Shown piece by piece: positions 1 through 8,538 of a stretch of DNA of 64,000 nucleotides. Position numbers and translations under genes: made by a program. The first letter of the stretch is position 1; each line of letters opens with the position of its first letter. Location: assembly GCA_964484065.1 (NCBI GenBank), contig CAZAEW010000013.1, positions 6,573 through 70,572 on the forward strand, in the 5' to 3' direction. The stretch is from JAEVLT01 sp964484065. Lineage in GTDB: Bacteria > Bacillota > Bacilli > Bacillales > Cytobacillaceae. The notes below the pieces were generated by a model. The model made no database searches. It saw only the letters and a program-made list of their open reading frames with translations, and had not been told where the DNA came from.

Positions 1-588
1 GGAGCCATCTACGAAGGCAGACCGGAAGGAATGAACGCGGTTAAAACAGAGGTGGCTAAATTCACAAATCGTGATAATTTAAAAGGAACTCTTCAGGATG
101 TGATCAAAGATGCCGATGTATTTATTGGCGTTTCGGCTGAGGGTGCGTTAACCAAAGAAATGGTTGCGACCATGAAACCGGATTCGATTATCTTTGCCAT
201 GGCAAATCCAACTCCTGAAATTATGCCGAATATTGCTAAAGAAGCAGGTGCTAGGGTTGTTGGAACAGGACGTTCCGATTTTCCTAACCAAGTAAATAAT
301 GTTCTTGCTTTTCCAGGGATATTCCGTGGTGCTCTTGATGTTCGGGCAAAGTATATTAATGAAAAAATGAAGGTAGCCGCTGTTGAAGCAATTGCAGGTT
401 TAGTTCATGAAGATGAATTAAATGCTGATTATGTCATTCCGGCACCATTTGATCCGCGTGTTGCTCCAGCGGTAGCAGCTGCTGTTGCGAAAGCGGCAAT
501 GGAAACAGGTGTTGCCCGTCTCAAAGTGGACCCTGAAGAAATTAAAGAAAAAACAATGAGGCTCGCTATTATTGGAAAAAGTGAGTGA
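1..588 (+). CDS. ytsJ: NAD(P)-dependent malic enzyme, C-terminal part (5' end outside window)
   Basis: Oxidatively decarboxylates malate to pyruvate in the cytoplasm. The reading frame is open from base 1, so only the last 195 residues are visible, about half of a ~410-residue bacterial malic enzyme. These residues are the NAD(P)-binding domain; the stretch GTGRSDFPNQVNNVLAFPG is typical of the family, as is the alanine-rich tail. The stop codon overlaps the GTG start of the next regulator gene by 4 bases, which suggests translational coupling. The symbol rests on synteny with B. subtilis, where ytsJ lies just upstream of accDA. Cofactor preference (NADP or NAD) cannot be read from this part. 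Confidence 0.9.
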   Translation, partial: GAIYEGRPEGMNAVKTEVAKFTNRDNLKGTLQDVIKDADVFIGVSAEGALTKEMVATMKPDSIIFAMANPTPEIMPNIAKEAGARVVGTGRSDFPNQVNNVLAFPGIFRGALDVRAKYINEKMKVAAVEAIAGLVHEDELNADYVIPAPFDPRVAPAVAAAVAKAAMETGVARLKVDPEEIKEKTMRLAIIGKSE

Positions 589-1208
589 TTCCAGCGGTGA
601 CTGCTTCGAAAATATACCTTGAGATTGTCGATCAGCTTAGAGAAATGATTTCCGCCGGCAACCTAAAGTCTGGAGATAAAATTCCTTCTGAACGTGAGTT
701 ATCTGAGCGCCTGCGTGTCGGGCGCTCTTCCGTTCGCGAAGCCTTAAGAGCTTTAGAATTGCTTGGATTAATTGAAACCAGGCGCGGAGAAGGTACGTTT
801 ATCAAGGATTTTAGAGATCATCAATTGGTTCCCCTTTTAGGAACGTTTATTTTAAAGGATGAGAAGGCAAAAAGGGATGCCATTGATACAAAGCACTTGA
901 TCGAGCTGGATTGTTTGCGGATCATTCTGAAAAGAGCGTCAAAAGAAGGCTTAAACCGATTGGAAAATTTGTTTAAGTCGGACCACATAGATGATAATGA
1001 ATTCTTTTATAAAGTTATTCAAATGTCTGAAAACCATTTATTATTCCGAATATGGGTCATTTTAAAAGATTATTGTGTATCCCAATCAATAGAAAAGAAT
1101 AGGTTTAACAAAGAGGATTATGCTAATCTCCTGCATGCATTAGAATTGGGAGACGAGGTGAAAACTCTTTCTGCTTATTGGGAACTCAGAAAATTGTCGA
1201 CTTTTTAA
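585..1208 (+). CDS. GntR-family (FadR subfamily-like) transcriptional regulator
   Basis: Probable metabolite-responsive DNA-binding repressor. Residues 8-75 form a GntR winged helix-turn-helix (SGDKIPSERELSERLRVGRS, then SSVREALRALELLGLIETR). The rest is helical and resembles an FCD effector domain, but at 207 residues the protein is shorter than the usual 220-240. It starts at GTG within the malic enzyme stop (4-base overlap). The next genes are accDA, and a palindrome overlapping their promoter (1299-1313) is the obvious candidate target. Other Bacillaceae carry a GntR regulator here, so regulation of malonyl-CoA or malate metabolism is likely, but the effector is unknown. Confidence 0.85.
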   Translation: MIPAVTASKIYLEIVDQLREMISAGNLKSGDKIPSERELSERLRVGRSSVREALRALELLGLIETRRGEGTFIKDFRDHQLVPLLGTFILKDEKAKRDAIDTKHLIELDCLRIILKRASKEGLNRLENLFKSDHIDDNEFFYKVIQMSENHLLFRIWVILKDYCVSQSIEKNRFNKEDYANLLHALELGDEVKTLSAYWELRKLSTF

Positions 1209-1266
1209 TGACATGTACTGACAGTTTTTGAAGCTTTCTTATTTTATAGTGAAGACAAGCGTTCAA

Positions 1267-1290
1267 GCCCAAACAAAATGGGCATTTTTA
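1267..1290 (+). terminator. Intrinsic terminator after the GntR regulator
   Basis: A short stem GCCCA/TGGGC with an AAACAAA-type loop is followed by ATTTTTAAATTTTT. It separates the malic enzyme-regulator unit from the accDA promoter. Confidence 0.6.
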
Positions 1291-1298
1291 AATTTTTA

Positions 1299-1327
1299 AG
1301 TGGTCTGGCCACTGTCATTCCTATAAT
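1299..1327 (+). promoter_or_regulatory. accDA promoter with an operator-like palindrome
   Basis: The palindrome AGTGG-TCTGG-CCACT (1299-1313) lies just upstream of a perfect -10 TATAAT (1322-1327) and covers the -35 position, where no good hexamer is visible. Its core TGGTCTGGCCA is one base from the TNGTNNNACNA-type half-site layout bound by FadR/LldR/PdhR-like GntR proteins. The GntR gene just upstream is therefore the likely binder (inference). Confidence 0.5.
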
Positions 1328-1423
1328 GTAAACGCCATGAGCGAAAAAGAAAACTTCAGACTAAAAAACCGACAAAATATTTTGCCAGCTTGTCTGAGCT
1401 CTACCTACGAGGGAGGTTTTACC

Positions 1424-2299
1424 TTGCTTAAGGACCTTTTTACGAATGCAAAAACGAAAAAGAAAAAATATGCGACAATTCCATCCAGTTCTTTAAAACA
1501 AGATGTTCCTGAAGGGCTATTAACAAAATGTCCATCGTGTAAAAAAATCATGTATACAAAGGATTTAGTGAAAAACTGTAAGGTATGCATGAATTGCGGC
1601 CACCACTTTCAAATGAGTGCCTGGGAGCGATTGGAAAGTTTCCTGGATGAAGGAACCTTTGAAGAATTTGATGCAAACATGATCTCAGAAAATCCATTAA
1701 ATTTCCCGGGATACATTGAAAAACTGAAAAAAGACCAACAAACAAGCAAGCTTCATGAAGCGGTTGTCACCGGAAGCGGATCCGTAAATCAGCATAAACT
1801 TGTCGTAGCTGTAATGGATTCATCTTTTCGAATGGGCAGCATGGGATCGGTTGTAGGGGAAAAAATCACCCGTGCAGTTGAAAAGGCAGAAGAACTTTCC
1901 GTACCCTTTATTATTTTTACTGCTTCGGGCGGTGCCAGGATGCAGGAAGGGGCATTGAGCTTAATGCAAATGGCCAAAACCTGTGTTGCTTTAAAAAAAT
2001 TCAGCGAAAATGGCGGACTATATATATCCATTTTGACCCACCCAACAACGGGCGGTGTTTCTGCCAGTTTTGCAACGATGGGGGATTATAACTTTGCTGA
2101 GCCTGGAGCATTAATCGCATTCGCTGGGCGAAGGACGATTGAGCAGACGATCCGGGAAGAACTCCCTGAAGATTTCCAAACAGCCGAGTTTCTTTTAAAA
2201 CATGGACAGCTGGATGCTATTATTTCCCGTCTAGACTTAAAAGACCAAATTGCAAGCATTCTTGATATCCATCAGCCAGGAGGTGAACTAGAATGGTAG
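1424..2299 (+). CDS. accD: Acetyl-CoA carboxylase carboxyltransferase subunit beta
   Basis: With AccA it transfers the carboxyl group from biotin (AccB) to acetyl-CoA, giving malonyl-CoA, the first step of fatty-acid synthesis. A four-cysteine zinc ribbon is visible at C36, C39, C55 and C58, followed by the crotonase-like carboxyltransferase fold. I chose the TTG at 1424: the open frame extends upstream to an ATG at 1337, but the TTG has GGGAGG six bases before it, gives 291 residues (B. subtilis has 290) and begins MLKDLFT like homologues. The gene overlaps accA by 7 bases. Confidence 0.95.
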   Translation: MLKDLFTNAKTKKKKYATIPSSSLKQDVPEGLLTKCPSCKKIMYTKDLVKNCKVCMNCGHHFQMSAWERLESFLDEGTFEEFDANMISENPLNFPGYIEKLKKDQQTSKLHEAVVTGSGSVNQHKLVVAVMDSSFRMGSMGSVVGEKITRAVEKAEELSVPFIIFTASGGARMQEGALSLMQMAKTCVALKKFSENGGLYISILTHPTTGGVSASFATMGDYNFAEPGALIAFAGRRTIEQTIREELPEDFQTAEFLLKHGQLDAIISRLDLKDQIASILDIHQPGGELEW

Positions 2300-3270
2300 G
2301 CGAACTGGAATTTGAACGTCCGATTATTCAGTTAAGAGATAAAATAAATGAATTAAGAGAGTTTACAAAAACCTCTGAACTTGATCTATCCCCAGAGATA
2401 GAAAAACTGGAGAAAAGGCTCGAAAAACTTGAAAATGATATTTATGCAAACCTAAAACCGTGGGATCGTGTTCAAATCGCCCGTTTTCCGAACAGGCCGA
2501 CAACACTGGATTATATACCGTATTTATTTGAGGATTTTTTTGAGTGTCACGGTGACAGGACTTTTGGTGATGATGAAGCCATTGTCGGCGGAATTGCTAA
2601 ATTTAAAGGACTGCCTGTTACGGTTATTGGACATCAGCGGGGCAAGGATACGAAAGAAAACATCCGCCGCAATTTTGGAATGCCTCACCCGGAAGGCTAC
2701 CGCAAGGCTCTTCGTTTAATGAAGCAGGCAGAGAAATTCAATCGGCCCATTATTTGCTTTATTGATACGAAAGGAGCTTATCCTGGAAAAGCGGCTGAGG
2801 AGCGGGGGCAAAGCGAAGCCATTGCAAAAAATTTAGTGGAAATGGCGGGATTGACAGTTCCTGTTATTTGTATAGTCATTGGTGAAGGCGGCAGCGGGGG
2901 TGCATTGGCTCTCAGTGTAGGCAACTACATTCATATGCTCGAGAATTCCACCTATTCCGTTATTTCACCAGAAGGTGCAGCAGCTATTTTATGGAGAGAT
3001 GCGACAAAAGCCAAAATGGCAGCAGAAACCATGAAAATCACTGCACCGGATTTAAAGCAGCTTGGAATAATTGATGAAATTATTCCAGAAGTAAAAGGCG
3101 GAGCACATAAAAATATACAAATGCAAGCACAAGAAATTGAAAATGTATTATTAGGGTCGCTCAAAAAACTATTACCTCTTTCTGAAACTGAATTGATCGA
3201 ATCCCGTTATCAAAGATTTAGAAAAATCGGTATGTTTTCGTTTGAAAATGACTTCGTCGAAGTCAATTAA
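2293..3270 (+). CDS. accA: Acetyl-CoA carboxylase carboxyltransferase subunit alpha
   Basis: Partner of AccD in the alpha2-beta2 carboxyltransferase. It is 325 residues, the normal length. Visible hallmarks are the N-terminal helical region (LRDKINELREFTKTSELDL), then HQRGKDTKENIRRNFGMPHP and the oxyanion-hole glycines in GEGGSGGALALSVGN. The start ATG lies inside the end of accD with AGGAGGTG upstream, so the two subunits are translationally coupled and made in equal amounts. A strong terminator follows. Confidence 0.97.
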   Translation: MVGELEFERPIIQLRDKINELREFTKTSELDLSPEIEKLEKRLEKLENDIYANLKPWDRVQIARFPNRPTTLDYIPYLFEDFFECHGDRTFGDDEAIVGGIAKFKGLPVTVIGHQRGKDTKENIRRNFGMPHPEGYRKALRLMKQAEKFNRPIICFIDTKGAYPGKAAEERGQSEAIAKNLVEMAGLTVPVICIVIGEGGSGGALALSVGNYIHMLENSTYSVISPEGAAAILWRDATKAKMAAETMKITAPDLKQLGIIDEIIPEVKGGAHKNIQMQAQEIENVLLGSLKKLLPLSETELIESRYQRFRKIGMFSFENDFVEVN

Positions 3271-3299
3271 ACGTGCTCTAGTTTGGGCACGTTTTTTTT
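3270..3299 (+). terminator. accDA terminator
   Basis: The stem AACGTGC/GCACGTT is followed by eight T. The rest of the interval up to pfkA (3300-3546) is AT-rich, with no clear promoter match or gene. Confidence 0.85.
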
Positions 3300-3546
3300 G
3301 CAAATCTTTGTAAAAATAAAGCAATTCTGATTGTTTTTAACAAAATAAGCGTTTGCAGTTTCAAAACAATTCCGCCTATTAACTCAGCATGCATGATTCA
3401 GTTGTGAACAATATTTCTTCATGTTATTTTATAAATATTCCTGATCATTCTGCTTCATAATAAAGTTAGCATGTTCAGTCTGTTTCGTTTATCATTTCCT
3501 TTTACATAAAGGTTTGATGATTCAATTTACCTTTGAGGTGACGAAG

Positions 3547-4506
3547 ATGAAGAAAATTGGTGTGTTGACAAGCGGTGGAGACTCTCCAGGTATGAATCCT
3601 GCCATTCGTGCAGTTGTTCGAAAGGCAATCTTCCATAACATGGAAGTGTATGGGATTTATGGCGGGTACACAGGGTTAATTAACGGGAATATTAAAAAGC
3701 TGGAATTGGGTTCTGTAGGAGATATTATTCACCGCGGCGGAACGATGTTATTTTCAGCCCGTTGTCCTGAATTTAAAACAAAAGAAGGACAGCAAAAAGG
3801 AATCGAGCAATTAAAAGTGCATGGTATTGAAGGACTTGTTGTTATTGGCGGTGACGGCTCGTACAGAGGCGCAAAAGCCCTGACAGAACAAGGTTTTCCT
3901 TGTGTAGGGGTACCGGGGACCATTGACAATGATATCCCGGGGACGGAATTTACGATTGGTTTTGACACGGCATTAAATACAGTAATTGATGCTCTGGACA
4001 AAATCCGTGATACTGCCACATCTCATGAAAGAACTTTTGTCATTGAAGTAATGGGAAGGGACGCTGGTGATTTGGCTCTATGGGCTGGACTGGCCGGCGG
4101 AGCAGAAACAATCTTAATTCCGGAAGAAAACTATGACATGGCTGAAATTGCGGAAAGGCTCAGAAAAGGGCATGAGCGCGGTAAAAAGCACAGTATCATT
4201 ATAGTTGCTGAAGGCGTAGCAAGCGGAATAGAATTTGGGAAAAAATTAAAAGAAGTGACGAACTTTGATACGAGAGTATCTGTTTTAGGACATATACAGC
4301 GGGGAGGGTCACCAACTGCATTCGACCGGGTGCTTGCAAGCCGTTTAGGTGCCAGGGCAGTTGAACTTCTCATTGCCGGACAAGGCGGACGTGCAGTTGG
4401 GATTGAGGATAACAAGATCGTAGACTATGACATCATTGAGGCTCTTGGGAGAAAGCATACTTTAGATCTCGACCTTTTAAAGCTGTCGAAGGAATTATCG
4501 ATATAA
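3547..4506 (+). CDS. pfkA: ATP-dependent 6-phosphofructokinase
   Basis: Phosphorylates fructose 6-phosphate to fructose 1,6-bisphosphate, the committed step of glycolysis. The ATP-binding GG at residues 10-11, the GGDGS loop and the catalytic PGTIDNDIPGT segment (general-base Asp) are all present. The family is a homotetramer activated by ADP and inhibited by phosphoenolpyruvate. The open frame begins at 3514, but the ATG at 3547 has GAGGTG upstream and gives exactly 319 residues starting MKKIGVLTSGGDSPGMN, as in other Bacillus enzymes. One local difference is MGRDAGD where many relatives have MGRHAGD. It forms a unit with pyk, 32 bases downstream. Confidence 0.97.
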   Translation: MKKIGVLTSGGDSPGMNPAIRAVVRKAIFHNMEVYGIYGGYTGLINGNIKKLELGSVGDIIHRGGTMLFSARCPEFKTKEGQQKGIEQLKVHGIEGLVVIGGDGSYRGAKALTEQGFPCVGVPGTIDNDIPGTEFTIGFDTALNTVIDALDKIRDTATSHERTFVIEVMGRDAGDLALWAGLAGGAETILIPEENYDMAEIAERLRKGHERGKKHSIIIVAEGVASGIEFGKKLKEVTNFDTRVSVLGHIQRGGSPTAFDRVLASRLGARAVELLIAGQGGRAVGIEDNKIVDYDIIEALGRKHTLDLDLLKLSKELSI

Positions 4507-4538
4507 AGTCAAATAGTGACCTTGAGGAGGAAGCGAAG

Positions 4539-6302
4539 ATGTTACGGAAGACGAAAATTGTTTGTACTATTGGTCCTGCAAGTGAAAGTGTTGAAACACT
4601 AGCCAAGTTAATTAATTCAGGAATGAATGTTGCCCGCTTAAATTTTTCCCATGGTGATTACGAGGAGCATGGGGAGCGTATTAAGAATATTCGTGAAGCT
4701 GCAAAATTGACAGGGAAAATGGTAGCCATTTTGCTGGACACAAAGGGTCCGGAAATTCGGACACATAATATGCAGGGCGGAGCGATTGAACTGAAATCCG
4801 GCGAGAATATCATCGTCTCGATGAATGAGGTAGAAGGAACAGTTGAAAAATTTTCAATTACATACCCTGGATTAATTGATGATGTTCAAGCAGGATCAAA
4901 AATTTTATTAGATGATGGTTTAATTGGATTAGAAGTTTTGAGCATTGACAAAAATGCAGGTGAAATTCTTACCAAAATTTTAAACAGCGGTACTTTAAAA
5001 AATAAAAAAGGTGTTAATGTACCGGGAGTATCTGTCAATTTGCCAGGGATTACGGAAAAAGATACAAACGATATTCTTTTTGGGATTGAGCAGGGAGTCG
5101 ATTTTATTGCGGCCTCATTTGTGCGCAGAACGAGTGATGTATTGGAGATCCGTCAATTATTAGAGGAAAATGATGCAGCCCATATACATATTATTCCAAA
5201 GATTGAAAATCAAGAAGGTGTCGATAATATTGACGATATTCTTGAGGTTTCTGATGGTTTAATGGTAGCACGGGGCGATCTTGGTGTAGAAATTCCGGCA
5301 GAAGAGGTTCCGCTTGTTCAAAAAATGCTCATTAAAAAATGTAACGCTTTAGGGAAACCAGTCATAACTGCGACGCAAATGTTAGATTCTATGCAGAGAA
5401 ATCCTCGGCCGACACGTGCAGAAGCCAGCGATGTTGCGAATGCCATCTTTGACGGCACCGATGCGATTATGCTTTCGGGTGAAACAGCCGCTGGATTATA
5501 CCCGGTTGAAGCGGTACAAACAATGAATAACATCGCATCAAGAGCAGAACAAGCGCTTGATCATAAAGAAATTTTAACAAACCGCAGCAAGGATACGGAG
5601 CATAACGTAACGGACGCCATTGGCCAATCTGTTGCCCATACTGCATTAAACCTTGAAGTGAATGCCATTATTACACCAACTGAGAGCGGCCGTACCGCAC
5701 GAATGATTTCAAAATATCGTCCAAAAGCACCAATTGTGGCTGTTACGTCTAATCCATCGGTTTCACGCCGCTTATCACTCGTATGGGGTGTTTATCCGCA
5801 AATGAGTGTGTTCGCAACCACTACAGATGAAATGCTCGATATTGCAGTTCAAGAAAGTTTAAACAGCGGAATTGTAAAACATGGTGATTTAGTGGTTATT
5901 ACAGCAGGAGTTCCTGTGGGAGAAGCAGGAACCACCAATTTGATGAAAATCCATGTTGTTGGAGATATCCTGGCTAAAGCTCAAGGGATTGGCAGAAAAT
6001 CCGCTTTTGGAAAAGTTGTCATTGCGCATAATGCACAGGAGGCACTGGAAAAAGCAAAACCGGGCTCTATCTTAGTAACAATGGGCAGCGATAAGGATAT
6101 GGTTCCTGCCATTGAAAAATGCGCTGCACTGATTACGGAAGAGGGCGGATTAACAAGCCATGGAGCCGTTGTTGGTTTAAATCTGGGCATTCCAGTTATT
6201 GTTGGAGTTGAAAATGCTTTAAATCTTTTCAGCGAAGGTCAGGAAATTACGGTTGACGCTACAAGAGGATTTATTTATAAAGGGCACGCAAGCGTCCTTT
6301 AA
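4539..6302 (+). CDS. pyk: Pyruvate kinase with C-terminal PEP-utilizing-type domain
   Basis: Converts phosphoenolpyruvate and ADP to pyruvate and ATP. It is 587 residues, the long Bacillus form. The N-terminal TIM barrel carries NFSHGDYEEHG, LDTKGPEIRT and the active-site region IAASFVRR, and MVARGDLGVEI is the conserved Mg/PEP segment. After ~475 residues comes an extra domain similar to the phosphohistidine domain of PEP-utilizing enzymes, containing GGLTSHGAVVGLNLGIPVIV. GAGGAGGAAG precedes the ATG. It is cotranscribed with pfkA. Confidence 0.97.
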   Translation: MLRKTKIVCTIGPASESVETLAKLINSGMNVARLNFSHGDYEEHGERIKNIREAAKLTGKMVAILLDTKGPEIRTHNMQGGAIELKSGENIIVSMNEVEGTVEKFSITYPGLIDDVQAGSKILLDDGLIGLEVLSIDKNAGEILTKILNSGTLKNKKGVNVPGVSVNLPGITEKDTNDILFGIEQGVDFIAASFVRRTSDVLEIRQLLEENDAAHIHIIPKIENQEGVDNIDDILEVSDGLMVARGDLGVEIPAEEVPLVQKMLIKKCNALGKPVITATQMLDSMQRNPRPTRAEASDVANAIFDGTDAIMLSGETAAGLYPVEAVQTMNNIASRAEQALDHKEILTNRSKDTEHNVTDAIGQSVAHTALNLEVNAIITPTESGRTARMISKYRPKAPIVAVTSNPSVSRRLSLVWGVYPQMSVFATTTDEMLDIAVQESLNSGIVKHGDLVVITAGVPVGEAGTTNLMKIHVVGDILAKAQGIGRKSAFGKVVIAHNAQEALEKAKPGSILVTMGSDKDMVPAIEKCAALITEEGGLTSHGAVVGLNLGIPVIVGVENALNLFSEGQEITVDATRGFIYKGHASVL

Positions 6303-6324
6303 AGGTTACAATAATAGAAATATG

Positions 6325-6361
6325 AAAAGCGCCGGTTTTCCTAAGGAAAGCGGCGCTTTTT
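6325..6361 (+). terminator. pyk terminator (probably also serves ytvI)
   Basis: AAAAGCGCCG and CGGCGCTTTT form a long stem with a T tail, between the convergent ends of pyk (+) and ytvI (-). The near-symmetry suggests bidirectional use. The B. subtilis locus carries fxsA/ytzA in this neighbourhood; it is missing here. Confidence 0.85.
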
Positions 6362-6364
6362 AGG

Positions 6365-7480
6365 TTAAATTTTTTTACCCATGATGAAAGCCCAGGTATC
6401 TTTAAAGACATTGGCTCTGTTAAGTGTGTTAATGATTACCAATGTTACCGGTCCAACAATTAATCCCAAGAATCCAATTAATTTAAATCCTACAAACAAT
6501 GCAATTAATGTTGCAAGAGGATCTAGACCGATGCTCGAAGAAAGAACTTTAGGCTCAATAATCTGCCTTTGAACAATCACGACGATGTAAAGCACTCCTA
6601 ATCCAATTGCAAGCCCCATATCGCCGGTAAAGATTTCGTAAATGATCCAAGGAACAAAAACAATACCTGTTCCAATATAAGGGAGAATTTCACAAATGCC
6701 GGCAACGAGAGCGATTGTAATCGCATAATCAATGCGCAGAATCATGAGACCAATCAGAATAATAACGGTTGTAATGGACATCAAGGTTAACTGTGCCCGG
6801 ATAAAGCCGAAAAATGCTTTTTTCAAATCAACGAAAACGGTTTTTCCGCTTGTTTTTGCTTTTTCGGGAAGAAGTTTGTCGCCAGCTGCAGCCAGTTTAT
6901 ACCAATCTTTACTAATAAAAAAGGTACCAAGCAAGGAAAAGATAAGCACTGTGGCCGCATTTGGAAACCATGACAGGATGTTGGGAATATTGCCAAAAAG
7001 ATTTTTAATAAAAGACCCGGCCGTTTCTCCAATTTTTTTGCCGACATTTTGAATATTTACCATGATGGTATCCTGCTGACCTGGCTGAAGCTTATCAAAA
7101 ATACTTGTTAAGTGATTATAGAATGGAATAATCTGAGCTGCGACCACCTTCTCGATATAACCGATTAGTGTATCAAGGTGCTTTGGCACCATATTCGCTA
7201 AATAATTGGCACCTGAAACGATTTCGGTGATTAAAATGGTTACTAATCCTGCAAATACAGCAATAATAATGATGAGCGAAAGCAGGACAGCAAGTATTCG
7301 CGGCATCCTTCCTTTTTTTTCTAAAAAGTCAACCAGCGGATTCATTAAAAAGGCGATGGCTAATCCAATTAAAAAAGGATATGTGATTTTAGAAAGATAA
7401 TAAAAGGCTAAAAGAGCTGCAATAACGATTGCTATTACAATAACAAAACGAATCGTACGATTTATGTATGTTTGATTCAA
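6365..7480 (-). CDS. ytvI: Sporulation integral membrane protein YtvI (AI-2E transporter-like)
   Basis: A multi-pass membrane protein of the AI-2E/PurR-like permease family; in B. subtilis it is linked to sporulation, with no established substrate. Hydrophobic helices start at residue ~10 and recur through the C-terminus (IALFVGFKLIGFLGLIVGPV). The frame is open to 7558, but I place the start at the TTG at 7480: AAAGGAGGAG lies just upstream, and the length becomes 371 residues, the same as B. subtilis YtvI. It is transcribed opposite to its neighbours. Confidence 0.88.
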   Translation of the reverse strand: MNQTYINRTIRFVIVIAIVIAALLAFYYLSKITYPFLIGLAIAFLMNPLVDFLEKKGRMPRILAVLLSLIIIIAVFAGLVTILITEIVSGANYLANMVPKHLDTLIGYIEKVVAAQIIPFYNHLTSIFDKLQPGQQDTIMVNIQNVGKKIGETAGSFIKNLFGNIPNILSWFPNAATVLIFSLLGTFFISKDWYKLAAAGDKLLPEKAKTSGKTVFVDLKKAFFGFIRAQLTLMSITTVIILIGLMILRIDYAITIALVAGICEILPYIGTGIVFVPWIIYEIFTGDMGLAIGLGVLYIVVIVQRQIIEPKVLSSSIGLDPLATLIALFVGFKLIGFLGLIVGPVTLVIINTLNRANVFKDTWAFIMGKKI

Positions 7481-7691
7481 AAGTTCTCCTCCTTTCAAAA
7501 AAACGGTAAATGGCATTTTTAGTTTAACAGAATTTAAAAGAACTGTATAATGCCTCAAATAAAATTTTTAAATAAACAATACTATTGATACGAACCACCC
7601 AAAAAAAGGTTTCTATATTATTTAAATAGGAAGGAACCTGGAGGTTCGAAGCAATTTAATCATGGATAAAGATAAAAGGAATGGTGCTCGA

Positions 7692-8153
7692 ATGATCAGT
7701 CAGTCATGGATGTTTCTCCTTTTGCTGCTAGTGATTGGATTTGTGGCAAAAAATAATTCATTAATGATTTCTGTAGGTGTTTTACTGCTGTTTAAAATAA
7801 TCGGCCTTGATAGCAAGTTTTTTTCAGCCGTGCAGTCTAAGGGGATCAATTGGGGAGTTACAATTATCACCATAGCGGTATTAGCCCCAATTGCAAGCGG
7901 TGAAATTGGATTAAAAGATTTGTTCGATGCTTTTAAATCACCTTTTGCGTGGATCGCCCTTATTTCCGGAATGCTTGTTGCGCTGCTCGCAAAGGGAGGC
8001 GTCACCCTTTTAGCAAAGGATCCGCAAATTACAACTGCTCTGGTTTTAGGTACAATTCTCGCTGTTTCACTTTTTAAAGGGGTGGCTGTCGGCCCCTTAA
8101 TTGGTGCTGGAATCGCTTACACAGCTATGAAAATAATGGAGCTAATTCGTTAG
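7692..8153 (+). CDS. ytwI: UPF0756 (DUF441) membrane protein YtwI
   Basis: A small polytopic membrane protein of unknown function, conserved in Bacillaceae between ytvI and citZ. It is made almost entirely of hydrophobic segments, with the family signatures SKGINWGVTI, APIASGEIG and a C-terminal LGTILAVSLFKGVAVGPLIG. An in-frame ATG exists at 7662, but homologues start at the position of MISQSWMFLL, which here is the ATG at 7692 (153 residues). Neither start has an ideally spaced ribosome-binding site, so the start is less certain than the gene. Confidence 0.85.
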   Translation: MISQSWMFLLLLLVIGFVAKNNSLMISVGVLLLFKIIGLDSKFFSAVQSKGINWGVTIITIAVLAPIASGEIGLKDLFDAFKSPFAWIALISGMLVALLAKGGVTLLAKDPQITTALVLGTILAVSLFKGVAVGPLIGAGIAYTAMKIMELIR

Positions 8154-8200
8154 TATTTTCGCAAAATTTTATTTTTTTTTGCATTTTATGTTCCTTTTCA

Positions 8201-8250
8201 TTCACAAAGTTGTGAAAATTGTATATAATAGGTCTTGTAAGCGCATCCTT
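8201..8250 (+). promoter_or_regulatory. citZ promoter with palindrome and CcpA (cre)-like site
   Basis: -35 TTCACA (8201-8206) and -10 TATAAT (8224-8229) are 17 bases apart. The -35 lies in the perfect inverted repeat TTCACAA-AG-TTGTGAA (8201-8216). At the predicted start point, TTGTAAGCGCATCCTT (8235-8250) matches the cre consensus WTGNAARCGNWWWCAW at all but two positions. CcpA repression of citZ is established in B. subtilis, so catabolite control is plausible here. Confidence 0.6.
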
Positions 8251-8538
8251 TTTTACATATATCACGTTTATATGCTAAAATACTTGTAAAATGATTGTTT
8301 TTGGGAAAGTTTAGGTATTCATTAGTTTGTCATTTTTTTGAGCATGTGCTCGAGCGCAGAGGATTCCTTGTGCCTAAAATATATAAAAATGGCTGCCACC
8401 ATCGAGAATAGCATGCAGCTTCAAATGATACCTTAACATTAATGGATGCCTTTCCTTATTACTGAAAATTATGTTCAGTAAATTTTTTATTCAACAAAGG
8501 GTATGGGGAAATTTAGAATGTAAAGGAGATGTAGAATT
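8251..8538 (+). promoter_or_regulatory. Long citZ leader with LysR-type dyad
   Basis: About 300 bases separate the promoter from citZ. CATATA-N7-TATATG (8256-8274) has the spacing of the ATAA-N7-TTAT dyad used by CcpC, the LysR-type regulator of citZ in B. subtilis, but the match is only approximate. A second dyad, GAGCA-TG-TGCTC, lies at 8340-8351. No ORF with a ribosome-binding site and no T-tailed terminator is visible before the citZ ribosome-binding site. Confidence 0.35.

Noticed and set aside
1337..1423. N-terminal extension of accD from an upstream ATG
   Set aside because: No ribosome-binding site, sequence unlike AccD, and the TTG at 1424 has a strong site and gives the family length.
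3401..3425. Rex-like TTGTGAACAATATTTCTTCA before pfkA
   Set aside because: Only one half-site matches; the other half is degenerate.
8201..8216. Rex (redox sensor) operator
   Set aside because: The arms are in the opposite order to the Rex box, so the assignment cannot be supported; kept as an unassigned palindrome.
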